DNA from: Haliclona indistincta
Taxonomy: Eukaryota > Porifera > Demospongiae > Haplosclerida > Chalinidae
Direction of reading: 5' to 3'
Length of the DNA: 64,000 bases
Assembly: GCA_964017065.1 (NCBI GenBank)
Contig: OZ024784.1
Location: 9,281,152 to 9,345,151, forward strand
Both the position numbers and the translations under genes were made by a program. The notes beneath the pieces are model-generated. The model was not told where the DNA came from. It made no database searches and worked only from the letters and a program-made list of their open reading frames with translations. Shown here piece after piece: positions 36,920 to 49,125 of the stretch. Each line of letters opens with the position of its first letter. The first letter of the stretch is position 1.

Positions 36920-39108
36920 TCATTGCATGTTGGACATTGTCACCACGACAGTTGAGGATTTCAGAGCACACTGGAGATCTGCAGAGAAATGGACATGTAG
37001 TAATAAGGATGAATGATCATACCTCAAGCAGGTAACAAAGATATTGTGCTGGTTTCGATGGTTGAATTGTATGGGAAATCCCTTAAAGGTGTTTCCCTCA
37101 GGGACAGCTCTTCGTACAGCTTCTTGAAACTCTTCATTGCCTGCACTCACACCGACTGTTCGCTCAGTCTCGTATGCCACTAGTGCAGGTGCTAACATGT
37201 AGCTGAGCTGATCATCCCAGACAGTGGTCAAACCAGCATCCATACGATGCTGAACAACCAGAGCTTTCAATTGTGACTCTAGTTCAAAGCTAGCAATTGC
37301 TGGATCAACTTGACTGGGCATAAGAGGAGGAAGAGATGACCAACAGCTCTGGAAGAGAAACAGTTTATGAGAGTCAGAACACACTATACTCACAGATGAC
37401 ATGCTTGTGGTGATAGAAGTAATGGCATCTTTACTCATTGGTTTCCATAATGTATGATCCTGTAGATCAAACACACAAGTCAGCACTGAGTCACTGTGGT
37501 GTGAGTTAGCATAGAACGACTGATGGTTGAAGACGCAGCCCACAGTCCGATATGGATGACTAGGAGCAGGAATGGGTTTTCCTGCCTGATCATTCGGATC
37601 AAACACAGGATGGTGATACCTGAGGAGAAATAGAATAGAATTTATAAGCAAAATCACACACTACCTCTGTCCTGTCAGGCTTTCCCAAAAAGTTGCTGAG
37701 CCATCGATGTTGATGGTAACTACCCAACAATGCGCCAACCCTTTGATCTTGGTACCAATACAAACGAATGCATTGAGACCAAAAGCTACCAGTAGTGAGC
37801 ACAACAACACACTGTGCTCCTCACAATCCTAAAAAAAAAGAGATATAAACAGAATAAGATCAGGTTACTCACTTACTCCTTTTTTTACACTAAGCACTGT
37901 GTGTAGGCTGTTCCATACTTCATTATGTCCACTCCCAACACTACTTGGTCGCTCATAGCTCAACAAGCTAACAAATCGAGCAGCTTCTCTTGGGCTCTCC
38001 AGCAGTCTGCCCACCATCATCGGCTGTACATAGCCACAAACAAGCCTCATAGTCCCCTTCTCGTCCTGTACAAATATCTTCACTAGCCTCTCATTGTGAC
38101 TTGGTCGTATTTGCAGATACTCTTTCCACCACTGCTTAGCATACAATAGAAACAATCTGTCTCTCTCAGCTACTTGCTGTCTCTCTAGTTTTAACTGAGC
38201 AGAGACAATTTTCCTCTCAAGCGGCACTATCTCCTTAGAGAAGAGTTCTAAGCGAATATCCAGCACTCCAGCTGGAACACCAGGCTCTGATGATGCTGTT
38301 CCACACACCTCAAGAGAACAGTTCAGCCATCCTCTCTGTTCAGCAAGAACCTGTAGCATAGTCACAGTCAGGTGTAAGCTCCATTGTACACCATCCAAAA
38401 TGAGCATTATTATTTACCTGTCTCCATTCAACATGGCAGCTCCCTACCATCTCTCTTCCTCCATTACTAACACTGCGAGAGAGAACAAGATGAATGTTGT
38501 CAGATATTGAGAGGGCATCAGTAAGTTCAAGCTTCTCTCTGGCTTGCTTGGTAAGCTCAAGAATAAATGTCTCTCTGATGTCTGGCTCACATGAACACTG
38601 GACTGGTGATGAGACAAAACGCTGTCCACGAAAATAAACATGAAGAGTGAAGAATGGTAAGGAAGAATAGGTATATGCATTATGAACGTCATGAAGGTGG
38701 TCAAGAAAAGCTCTTCCTCCCAGCACATGCAGCACCAAACAACGTCTTTCCCTCCCCTCAGACACTGCAGGATCATGGTATAGGAGAATTGGTTCCTAGG
38801 GCATGTGTGCATAAATTACCATTCATATCGTCCTGCTGCTGCTGCTGCTGTGAGGATGGTTGAGTATCAGTAACAGTCGGATGAGGTCGTTCAGGTGAGT
38901 GAACAAGGTAGTTCTGACCAAGAGAGGCTAGTACATCCCCTACTACTCCATCCTCCTCAAGCACACGTAGCAGAGAGGCCTCGTCTAAAGTTTTTCCACA
39001 GCCAGCTCGTTCTACACAAGCTCTTATTCTCTGCTTCGTCTCATCTGAGGTTACTCGAGAGTGGATTGCTTGTCTTAGCTCCCTTACCCGCTCACTAGGA
39101 ACTGCCAT
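36920..39108 (-). CDS. CEP76: Centrosomal protein of 76 kDa
   Basis: Centriolar protein that restrains centriole re-duplication and recruits CP110-pathway factors. The N-terminus MAVPSERVRELRQAIHSRV, then TLDEASLLRVLEEDGVVGDV, matches the CEP76 opening. The middle contains a C2-like domain (LHVYFRGQRFVSSPVQCSCE, TFILELTKQAREKLELTDAL, HLVLSRSVSNGGREMVGSC). The C-terminal part has the transglutaminase-like block DCEEHSVLLVSLLLAFGLNA, FVCIGTKIKGLAHCWVVTIN, TFWESLTGQR, YRTVGCVFNHQSFYAN, and CVFDLQDHTLWKPMSKDAIT. It ends VVVTMSNMQ. About seven exons with short introns. With BBS4 nearby this is the second cilium/centriole gene of the window, expected for a ciliated animal. Confidence 0.93.
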
Positions 39109-39194
39109 AGATTGCCGCGCGCTGTTTGTAGAATAGAATTATAGGGGTGTGGTTATAGGCGTGATCAAATTTAGCCACACCTTCAGCGCGCGCG
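39109..39194. promoter_or_regulatory. Bidirectional spacer, CEP76 / BRD7-9
   Basis: Only 86 bp between divergent starts, with CpG-rich GCCGCGCGC and CAGCGCGCGCG at its two ends, close to each ATG. Neither CACGTG nor an exact GGCGTGG is present. Confidence 0.5.
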
Positions 39195-42100
39195 ATGGCA
39201 AAAAAGCACAAGAAGCACAAGAGTGGCCACACTAGAGGACATGATGAAGAACAAGAACTAAGAGGTCTGTATTGATGTTTCACAATGTTTAAACTATCTG
39301 CTCACAGATGTAGGTGGTAAGAAGATGAAAGTAGTATTCCGGATGGCCTCTCCTCCTCCTTCACCTGACACTCTGATGGTATCTTACTCTCTAGAAGATA
39401 TTGCCCGAGCTAGACAGCTCCTCAGTCAATTTCCAGGAACTAGTCAAAAGCAGAAAAAACATAAGAAAAAGAAGAAGCATGCTCATGGACACAAACAGGA
39501 GGATTTGTCAGTGCAAACACCTCAACCATCACATGCAATGGAGACAGAATATTCATTCGTGCCATCTTATTCTCTGCCAACTTCAACACTATTTGATGAG
39601 GAAGATAAAATGGAAGAGGAGGAGGAGGAAGAAGAGATACATATAGAGGATGAAGAAGAGGAGGAGGAAGAAGTATCATTACCTGTAGAGATAGACTTGC
39701 AGCGACTGTCACTTAGTAGTCAAGAGTCCCAGCAGCAGCATGGCCATCGTCGTCGCAGTGACAAGAAAAAAAAGAAGAAAAAACACAAACATAAGCATCA
39801 TCACAGTGAATCTGGGACTGAACAGCAGTTACCTCCTCAAACAGAGGAGTTGATGGAAGAGGAAGAAGTGGTAGATACACACCGAAAAGAAAGGGGAGGA
39901 AAGGATGGAGGAGGAGGATGGCAGTCAGTAAGTGGTGGAGGCAAGTCAATGAGGTGTAGTGATGACAGCTACATTGATATTCATGAGACAGAGAGAGTCC
40001 TTGCTGATCAGAACAGTCCCAGTCCAGTATCCAATGCTTGCCGCAAACCCATTCCCAGCCCATCTCTCAGCAGCCAGTGAGCAGTGTAAATAAAGTATTG
40101 TTAAAAATTACTGTTTTGTTTTAGGTCAGCTCCCTCTCCTGCCTCATCAGTAATAAGGCACACAATGAGACTACCCAAAGGTGCTCTCAAATACTTTCTC
40201 AAGCACATTCACAGTCAAATACTAAGGTACTAGTTCATATTTAAAAAAAAAAGTATTTGCATATTAAATTTTGCTAGGCCGTACTTATAAAAATTTAGTG
40301 CCTCTCATTTTTTGCACTTTCATGCTAAAAATGCATACTAAACCTCCAAATTAGAGCTGTAGACATGTTTTGTTCAGAAACATGTGGTTGTTGCCACACT
40401 TGTAATTATTTGGTGCTTCTGGGACTTCTGCCACAATTGTCTCTAAAATAATATTGGGCAAGGAAATAATTATGAAATTTAATAATTATTTATTTTGCAC
40501 TGAATTTTTAGAAGAAATATGGTATTCAGTTAGATAAATCCTTTGTAGCTTTTTAACAAAACTTCTGCACTGCAGCACATTTAGGACTGTATGTTAATGT
40601 TGTGACAATCCATTCAGGAGAGATCAAGATAGTGTGTTCAGTGAGCCAGTGACTGATGACATTGCCCCTGGGTATACCGCTATCATCAAGCAACCCATGG
40701 ACCTGCAAACAATGTGTGGCAAAATAGAAGGCAATGAATATCCTTCTGTCAAGGAATTTAAAGTAAGCCTGGGAATCTGGCATGCATTATTATCACCATT
40801 ACATCACATTATTTAGTGATAGGTACTAGGTGGGATCTATTTAACTTTGGGTTTTAGTCTGAGTATGCATCAGTGCAGTGTTGTAGGAAATTTGTTCCTG
40901 GGAGAATACTGTATGGCTATTGTAACCGAACATGTAGGTTATTCAAGTTTTGCACTTGACGTGTGTGTTTGAAGGACTTTGTACACAACTACATTTCCTA
41001 CGAAAACATCATCTATCCTAATTTGTCAATGGTGTCATTGTCTAGGAGGACTTTGTGCTCATGTGTAACAATGCAATGACATACAATTCTCCTGAGACAC
41101 TCTACTATCATACTGCTAAGAACCTCCTCTCTGTTGGTCTCAAGATCATAGCCAAAGTCAGTAGATGCCTCCTATTGATGCTATGTATGTATTGCTTCAC
41201 TACAGGAGTTGTCTATGCGTCCTGACATACGTTTGGGCGTTGTTACAACTAGTTGTTCTCCTCAACCTTCTCCTGCTGTAACAGAAACTCACATTCCTCT
41301 TTCCTCTTCCACTGTTCCCTTGGATTATTCTAGTCCTTTTCTGTGTCGTATTGATCTCAGATTACTGTCACAGACGTCTCACAAAGACTCTCCATTAGGT
41401 GTTGGACCCAGTCCACTTGTTACTGATGATATTGTGAAGATTGATGTGAGCGGATATGAGGAGGATGAGGTGGTAGATCAGAGTCACTTAACCAGAGTAC
41501 ATGTTGGGTTCGAGGAGGAGGAGGAGATAGTGATGGAGGAGGAGAAAGAAGAGGAAGAGTCAGCTTGTAGTGTTGAAAATATGGAGGAAGAGATTCTTGC
41601 CCAGGTAGAGGAGGTAGGAGACAATCTTAGAGAGGACATTGAAAGAAACGATCAGAGCCTTGCTAGTGTGAGTAACATCTTCTGTCACTCTTATATTCCT
41701 CTCTGCATCTGGTGTGCTTTTCTAATTTAATTTGTAATAAAACACTAAACATTTCTCAATTATAATTACATTCTAAACAGCTAACATTTGTCAATAAGAT
41801 GTCAGACGGTGGAACGATGATGTCTATATTGAATCCTGATACTGGTGTTTGTGAGTTTGTTACTGCAATGTGTGTGTGTGTGCGTTATTTCCACTTTTGT
41901 AGCATTAGATAGACCTGTTGACCTTACAGTCCTTAGTGAAAAGGTCAAAGCTGGACACAGTGCTGCTACTGTTCTAAACAGTGAACTACCACTCTTCAGA
42001 GCTACTCCAGGTGTGTACATCACGTGAAGTCAAAAGTTAATTGATAAAGCATGAGAGGGGCTGATAGTGCACAATGGTAGAGTGGAGTCATGGTGAAACA

Positions 42101-44246
42101 TGCGAAAAACAGTGATACTTGGTGTCATAGTCATGGTGCCATCAGTGATTAACTCTTACATTAGTTTTTGTTAATATTACGGAACGGATGTGCTCTCTTA
42201 ATAGTGAAATGCTTTCATGAATGTGATTATTCCGATACTTTTGCCGATACACAAAGACACAATTAGTTAAGATGTCAGTAAATAACGGAACAAAGAAACA
42301 ATGTAGGACTGCCTTCACACGCAAGCAGACAGTAGACCAGATATTTCTCTGTTCTGACTAGAGTGCAAGCTGTACAGGCAAAGGTGAGTGTCAGGTGCAC
42401 TACCAGAGATTGAGGTAAAGACATGAACATGTTTCTTGTATTTGCCATGCTCTCTGGTAGTGTACTTGGCATCTACCTTCACAGAGAACTAAAAGGCCAG
42501 TTTGCACTCTAGTCTTGTGGTTTTTCATTACAAATTTTTAGGTAGACCATTAGCACCCTTTTGTATCAGTACTGTATCCATGTATTTGGTGTAGAATAGT
42601 GTTATCACATGCATTGCTAGTGTGTGGTACAACCTATACATTTGATTTTTCTTCATTTCCTTTAGTCAATTATTTGATGTATGGTCCATTCGGATCTTTT
42701 GCTCCTACTTTTGATTCATCCTTTGCCACTCTCACCAAGCAAGATTCTGACTTGTTACTGTCTACCTATGGCAGTGACCTGGGGGTCAGCTATGCCAACA
42801 GGTCAGTGAGAGGCTAAACTAATTAGTTGTCTTAGCTATCAATGTAGTGTACAAACCATTACAAAAACCGAAAATGTATTTTCAACCTCATCTCAACTTG
42901 GGCAATGTAGTTGGGAACACAGATTTGCAGACTGGATCCATTACCCTCTTCCTTTAGTCTCCAACAGTTTGTGAAAGGATCTGGAAGCTTTGTGTCTGAA
43001 ATGGCTGATGCTATTTTAAATGGACTTACTGGAGGTCGCCATGGTAATTTTATGGAGTCGGCAAGAAAAGAGGAAAAATTGAAAAGTGAACGAGAGAAAA
43101 TGAGCGAAGAAACAGAGGGAAAGTCAAATAAGATGGAGGGAAAGGAAAGTGTCAATGTTAGTGAAAGTGTTCATCAGTTCAAAACTGGAGATGAGGTAAA
43201 ATTTTTATAATAGTGCTTCCTAACTGAACCTATACTTATTCTTTACTGAGATAGAGGCTAACTTTTTATCTATCATTGCAGGAGCAGAAGAAAGTGTTGC
43301 CAGAGATGAGTGAAAAAGAAAGCACTGAAGGGGTCACTAACTCTGAGAATAATGAAGAGATGATACAATCTTCTACTAAAGATGAGTCCAAAGAGGTATG
43401 TTATCACTTGGTATCAGTCAGGATGTGGACATGTTATCTCACATGTGTGTTTGTACTAGCAACAATCAGGAGCCACCACACTCCTGCCTGCTTACTGTTT
43501 GGTTGCTATGGAATGTGACAATTAATGATCACTTAGCTACCTAAAGAAAGTGTTATTGCATTTGTTAATTACTTGAGCCACAGCCAAACAGGCACAATTT
43601 GTACAAAGTTCTTGCAATCTTTATTTGGTAAACAGATAAAAGACACCTCTATCACTTGTTTACCCACAGGAGTGTTTAGAGATTCCAGAGACCCAATCAG
43701 GTATGCTGTCTTCCTCCCCTCTCCTGATGGCAGTGTGTCACACCAGCTGCCAATGATCCGCTAGAGTGTCAATAGCATTAGCTAGAGTGATAGCATAGTT
43801 GTGGTATTACTCCCACTACTCTTGACCTATCTATCATCCCTGTCATGATGTTGTAGAAGGAAGTGAAGATACTCTGGCTAGGACAAGTCGCTTGTTACTA
43901 ACACTAGAAGAACAGCAAAATGAACGACTGAGTCAACCTCCTTCACACACTCAGGATGACCATTATGTCCTATCCCAACCAACACAGAAAGAGTTGGAGA
44001 CAGGTAAACTACACACTTCTGTCAGAATTGATAAAATCATTTCTTTCAGTGTCTCAGTTAACAGCAGGTTTGGCAGACCTTACTTCACAGGTAAGACAGA
44101 TCTCACTGACCAGTACTATCTAATACAACCCATGGTACCACCAGGTGACTCCATCTGACCTGGTCTCAGTACCAGTACTGCACAAAGCTATGGGGATACA
44201 CATGGAGCCTAATAACTCAGAAACACCTGGTGACCACCACAGCTAG
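39195..44246 (+). CDS. Bromodomain protein of the BRD7/BRD9 family (SWI/SNF subunit)
   Basis: Chromatin reader of the PBAF (BRD7) or non-canonical BAF (BRD9) remodelling complexes. The basic N-terminus MAKKHKKHKSGHTRGHDEE is followed by KMKVVFRMASPPPSPDTL, a long low-complexity acidic/basic region (runs of E, and KKKKKKKHKHKHHH), then the bromodomain: YFLKHIHSQILR, EPVTDDIAPGYTAIIKQPMD, LCGK-type helix, and FVLMCNNAMTYNSPETLYYH with the acetyl-lysine-binding Asn in TYN. The C-terminal DUF3512-type region includes VDLTVLSEKVKAGHSAATVL, YGPFGSFAPTFDSSFATL, LQQFVKGSGSFVSEMADAIL and QVTPSDLVSVPVLHKAMGI. It ends GDHHS. Over ten exons, several introns of 300-800 bp. Probably the single pre-duplication BRD7/9 gene. 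Confidence 0.92.
42356..42514. repeat. Long intronic hairpin (159 bp) in BRD7/9
   Basis: GACTAGAGTGCAAGCTG at the left end pairs with CAGTTTGCACTCTAGTC at the right end. Pairing resumes at GTGCACTACCAGAGA with TCTCTGGTAGTGTAC nearer the loop. It is most simply a small MITE; an unusually long precursor-RNA-like hairpin is the alternative. No clear target duplication was seen. Confidence 0.65.
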
Positions 44247-44541
44247 ATGGAAGTAACCAAGAAGCCATATTAACAACTGCCACATCTGGCCACTTGATTT
44301 ACACAGCAATAACTCAGTTGCCATACTATTACCAAATATGGTCATATTCTATCTTGTGATGTGAATAACATTGTTCACCACAAACCCTTCAAACATTGCA
44401 TAGTACAACCAAAAATAAAACACTATTGTAGTAGCTACTAACAGTATTTGGAAATGGCTAATGAAAAGAACATGACAATAATGATGAGAGCTGTTGTTAG
44501 CTAGTAGAAGTAGTTCCCACACACAGTGCCATCCTGCTTGC

Positions 44542-45129
44542 TCACTTGCCAGTACCATATGCAGCCCCACTTGCTTTCTCGAGAATGCTCGCTAATTTTT
44601 CATGTTTTACTTCACCCTTCTCATCAGCAAGAATCTCCTTAGAAAATTGCTGAGAATAATACGAAAAATAATACACAGCACTAACTCAACTTCACTAACT
44701 CACTGGCCATTTCTGCTTAACAAATGCCTTGTCTGTGCTGACTTTAGCTTTCTTCAAAGGAGGTACGCTGGGTCCAATCCAGGTAATAAACGCAAATTTG
44801 GCTCTACGACTCATCTCGTCACCAGTTTCAAAGCGTACGTAAGCATAGACACGTTGATCTTCTGCTAGCAAAATTAAATTCACTGACTGCAATAACGAAA
44901 ACACTAACCTCCCATAAGTTCAATACAATCGCTGTAGTCCGCTCCACTTCCACATCTCTCTAGCACCTTACCTTCGTACCGATAGGCACACCTGTACAGG
45001 AGCTGTTTAGTCAAACAACGAACGAAACAGCAGCTACAGTATAGCATACCATATGTTTTCTGAGGCATCGTTTCTGACGTCTTCGTAGTCGTCGACAATA
45101 TCTTGTGCATACTCACCAAACAAAGCCAT
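44542..45129 (-). CDS. COTL1: Coactosin-like protein (ADF-H domain)
   Basis: Small F-actin-binding protein with one ADF-homology domain. Exons join as MALFGEYAQDIVDDYEDVRN, SENIWCAYRYEGKVLERCG, ADYSDCIELMG, EDQRVYAYVRFETGDEMSRR, AKFAFITWIGPSVPPLKKAK, VSTDKAFVKQKWPQFSKEIL, then KLASILEKASGAAYGTGK. The FVRFTTGDxMSKRxKFxxITWIG and xTDKxxVK blocks are diagnostic of coactosin. Four exons; introns run from about 60 bp. Length about 145 residues, as usual. The 3' end is convergent with BRD7/9. Confidence 0.93.
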
Positions 45130-46528
45130 GCCGCAACAGATAGAGAAGAAAGAAACTACAGGTCAGGAGAGAGACTTGTGATTGGAATGCGTGGGTATCG
45201 GATCGAGCAAGGGTATGGGTCTCTGGGTATGGCCGGGTATCCGAATTTTAACGCGCACGCGCTAAGTCATGAATATGATTACCGCCAATCGCGCGCGAAA
45301 TCCGAAGCTAGTCTATCATCAATTCTATCATGACATCGAAAATATCATCCGATTGGAGAACAGGTCTTAACCAAAGAGGGTTATACTTTGAGGGGACTGT
45401 AGACAGCAGTGACTTGAACAGCGTTCTTGAGGCACACAAGCGTGATACTGTCTCTACCTTTGGTACAAGGAGCAGCCGTAGTTGCACCAAAGATAAGACC
45501 CAGAATAACTCGGATATGGATGTCAAGCAGATCAAAAAGGTATAATAATTTATTATAATAACAATAACATAACATGCAATCTCATGATAGCGGCTGTACT
45601 GGACACACTCTTTTGGAGCTCATAAACTCCAGTTTGGTGCACCATAATTTTAGTGTAGCCTCCAAAATACTCCTTGATTGCCAGTATGGTCAGCTCTACA
45701 AGAAACCGTCACCACCAAAGAGCACCAGAACACACCTAAAAGGGAGCAAGAAGGGGTGTAAAGCACACGTTGAAATCACCGAGTTAACTTTGTATCCCGA
45801 TTACAGCATAACGTCAATAACACCAACCACAAGCTCGCAAACTGAAGGAGGGACTGATGCAATCATTGCAGCAGGCACTAGAGGGAGGTAAGGTCACACA
45901 AATGTACTATGTAAGGCTCCCAACTGAAGAGGCACATCACATGTGCCATCCAACAAAAGGAGAAATGGGGTTTTCCCAGCGTATCTACCCAGAGCTTATT
46001 ACAAACATTCACGATCTTGTTCAAACTGGCGTTACTGATCCAACAGTAGTGCAGCGTTTGCTGAGAAGCCATGTGTGCAGCCAAATGCATACTAACCCAC
46101 CAGATCCAAATGATCGGTCTTACTTTCCCATGGTAGACGATGTCAGAAACCATGTCAACAGAGCTAAGCAGTCTCTCAAGCTATCAATAATTGATCAAGA
46201 GAACGCGGCATTAAGAGTAGACCAGTGGAAGGCTCTTTGTCCAGAGGCTAAATTTTTGTTCCGACCGTATACATGTAGCAGCGAGAAAGAAGAGCATACC
46301 GAGATGACATTGCTGTGGGTGCACCAAGAGCCTTGGCAGCAACAACTGATGACAAAATACGGCAACACGATTGCGTTAATGGAGGCTACCTACAAAACAA
46401 CTAGGTACGAGCTGCCACTATTTTTTATCAGTGTACGAACAAACTCGGGGTATTGCGTCGTAGCAGATTTTGTAGTTCAATTGAAATCAACTGAACACGT
46501 GACAGAGGCTCTCAACGTCATCAAGAAA

Positions 46529-47256
46529 CAAGTAAAGTAAAAAATCTTTATTAAAAAACTGAAAAGTGTAGGGATGACTCTTAAAAAAGAAAAGGAACAA
46601 GATGCTTGCAAAAGTAAAGGAACAAGATGGAATAATGCTTGCAAATGTAAAAGTCCCAAGTATCCCTACATCAGCGGCTTGCTGCAACGACGTGCTACTG
46701 ATAAATGCGGAATCCTCTTCTTATACCTTTTACAACCGTCAAATACTTCATCGGACTGCGTCCTCCAAACACAGCTACCTGCAGCTTATTTAAAACTGTC
46801 AACTACTTCATCGGACTGCGTCCTCCTAAACACAGATACCTCTAGTTATTCACAACCGTCAATTACTTCATCGGACTGCGTCCTCCAAACACAGATACCT
46901 CTAGTTATTCACAACCGTCAATTACTTCATCGGACTGCGTCCTCCAAACACAGATACCTCTAGTTATTCACAACCGTCAATTACTCCATCGGACTGCGTC
47001 CTCCTTCAAGCCGCTTCATCGGACTGCGTCCTCCAAACACAGATACCTCTAGTTATTCACAACCGTCAATTACTCCATCGGACTGCGTCCTCCTTCAAGC
47101 CGCTGATGTAGGGATACTTGGGACTTTTACATTTGCAAGCATTATTCCATCTTGTTCCTTTACTTTTGCAAGCATCATCCCATCTTGTTCCTTTTCTTTT
47201 TTAAGAGTCATCCCTACACTTTTCAGTTTTTTAATAAAGATTTTTTACTTTACTTG
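46529..47256. mobile_element. Giant hairpin element with internal 59-bp tandem array
   Basis: The left arm 46529-46681 (CAAGTAAAGTAAAAAATC ... CATCAGCGGCTTG) is the near-exact inverse of the right arm 47096-47256. A third arm copy lies at 49844-49973. The element separates the two halves of the CARF/MULE-like pseudogene. No ORF of its own beyond frames running through the repeats. Confidence 0.85.
46731..47095 (+). repeat. 59-bp tandem repeat array, about 6 units
   Basis: Units contain TTCATCGGACTGCGTCCTCC followed by AAACACAGATACCTCTAG and TTATTCACAACCGTCAATTA. Later units are almost identical; two carry a deletion/junction (CTCCTTCAAGCCGC) that matches the right-arm border. It fills the loop of the hairpin element. 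Confidence 0.85.
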
Positions 47257-47704
47257 TTCCTGTTACTTTTTTGATCACTATACTAGTCTAGCAGAGATGT
47301 GAACGTGCACAGCCTCTTGAGAGTAAGGAGTGTGGTTTAAATGTTTAATATTACCAATCACAAGAATAATCATTCATTGAAAGGTTTAAGATAGTTAAAG
47401 AGGTTGAGGACGCAGACAGCATAATGTCAAGTCCAGGTATGATTTGACAACATGATACTTGTTAGTATTGTAATGGATGAAGAAGAGACTAGCATTAGTA
47501 CTGACAATTCATGATGCTGCGAGCCTAAATAGTAGGAGCACGCCTAGTAGAATCTTGTTGATGTCAATATCACACTCACAGAGGCTTCTAGTCCTTTACA
47601 ACTTACGCTGCGTGGTGTAGGAACCTTACTGTGTGTAGAATCTTGCCGCCGGTTGCGGCAGGCTAGAATACTCAAGTTGTTCACGTCTGTGTAAGTCGTC
47701 AGCT

Positions 47705-48358
47705 TTAAGGTGGCAGTACACGTTTGCTCATTAATTATTCATAAGTTGTTCACCTAAAATGTATACAATCACTGTGTCAATATAAAACGCGCTAGAACAG
47801 CATAAAGGCAACTAATAGAGACGCCAAAGACTGTTCTTCTGCACTTGTTTTAAAACCAAACTTAGACACAAAGTACCTAGGCGGCGACCAAAAAGCACAG
47901 CACGAAGTTTTTCGACTTTCTGCGTCGACTTTTGTCCAAGCCTTGGCAGAGAAGCATGACCAGATACCGCCATTTCATGCTTCTATATCCAGAGCAGGGC
48001 CAGAGGTAGTCTTTTGGGCTCCTGGTAAGTCAAGCGTAGAGAAAATAGCTAGTAAGTTAAAAACCCACGGCAGTTTCGCGTCTTCTTCGACCCATGACTC
48101 TTGAACGGCTACTTTCTTGACAAAAATTTCACCCTCTGGCCCTGCCCATGCCTTTGTAGAACCGAGAAAACCTGGTCACACGGTCCGCTGAATAGAGCTG
48201 ATCGAAAACTTTGACGCAGAAAAAGTCCACCAGTACCGAGTCTCCAGTAAACCGCGAGCCAACCACAGCTGTATTAGTACATACACGACATGATGATATT
48301 CATAGTGCGCATTAGATGCGCAATATTATACACACTAAATAGAGTACCGCCACCTTAA
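47705..48358. mobile_element. TTAA-flanked inverted-repeat element
   Basis: Left end TTAAGGTGGCAGTAC and right end GTACCGCCACCTTAA are inverse copies (one mismatch in 15). TTAA at both ends suits a piggyBac-like target. The interior (AT-rich, about 650 bp) holds no recognised coding sequence. Confidence 0.7.
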
Positions 48359-49125
48359 CGCGCCATCTGAAGCTTTAACGAACAGATCAGTGTTATTTAG
48401 GGTATAGTACTGGTCTAGACACATTTCATACCTCTGGCTTGCGCGCTGAAGCGTCCAGAGCAGAGACAAAACGCAGTAGCGAGATAGCTGGAAAACTGAT
48501 GTGGGCGGAGTTAATGATTAGAAGCGACAAGAGGGTTAATTAATGAAGTCGCTAGTCCAAAACGTTCCAAAAAACCATGTTTTTCAAGGATTACTCGCTT
48601 CTGGTAGTGTTTGATGCCTATCTAAGAAGTAAGTGCATGCACTAACCCAGATATATACACATGCGATGGAGCAGGTTTGGTAGTGATTCGTTCACTCATG
48701 ACAGCGCTATGCTTGTCAAAGAAGAAGAAGAAGAAGAAGAAGAAAGAAGATGAACAATTCGCTTGGGCGGCGATTTCAGTTTAACACTTTAGAAACATCT
48801 GCCAGCTTCGCCAAAGGTATTTTCTTGCTCAGAACAATCGCCTGATCAATCCTAGATGTCTAGAATCTCGAGAAACGCTATAACAGCGAAGATCTGCAAA
48901 TGCTCTCTGTCTTGATTTTCGTCGTCAAACAAGCAGTCCCGGCGACTTTCATAGACGTCCTACAAGCGCTTACACTTCAGAGTCACTTAGAGATAGTTAA
49001 AATGCAGTATAGATGTATAATAGTAGAGATATGTGCGAAAACTCATTTTCACACATGAGTAGCCGCCATCTTAATTCGAGGTCATCCCTACATATAGAAT
49101 CCAAGTTGGCAACTCACGTATTTTT
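48359..49125. other. Unassigned sequence in the pseudogene interruption
   Basis: No gene recognised. It contains a (GAA)n microsatellite at about 48721-48750 and unique-looking AT-rich DNA up to the resumption of transposase homology. Confidence 0.4.

Noticed and set aside
46731..47095. 59-bp spaced repeats as a CRISPR array
   Set aside because: Units are directly abutting tandem repeats with no unique spacers, inside an animal genome element.
48721..48750. Run of GAA as coding poly-acidic/lysine tract
   Set aside because: Simple microsatellite without an open frame on either side.
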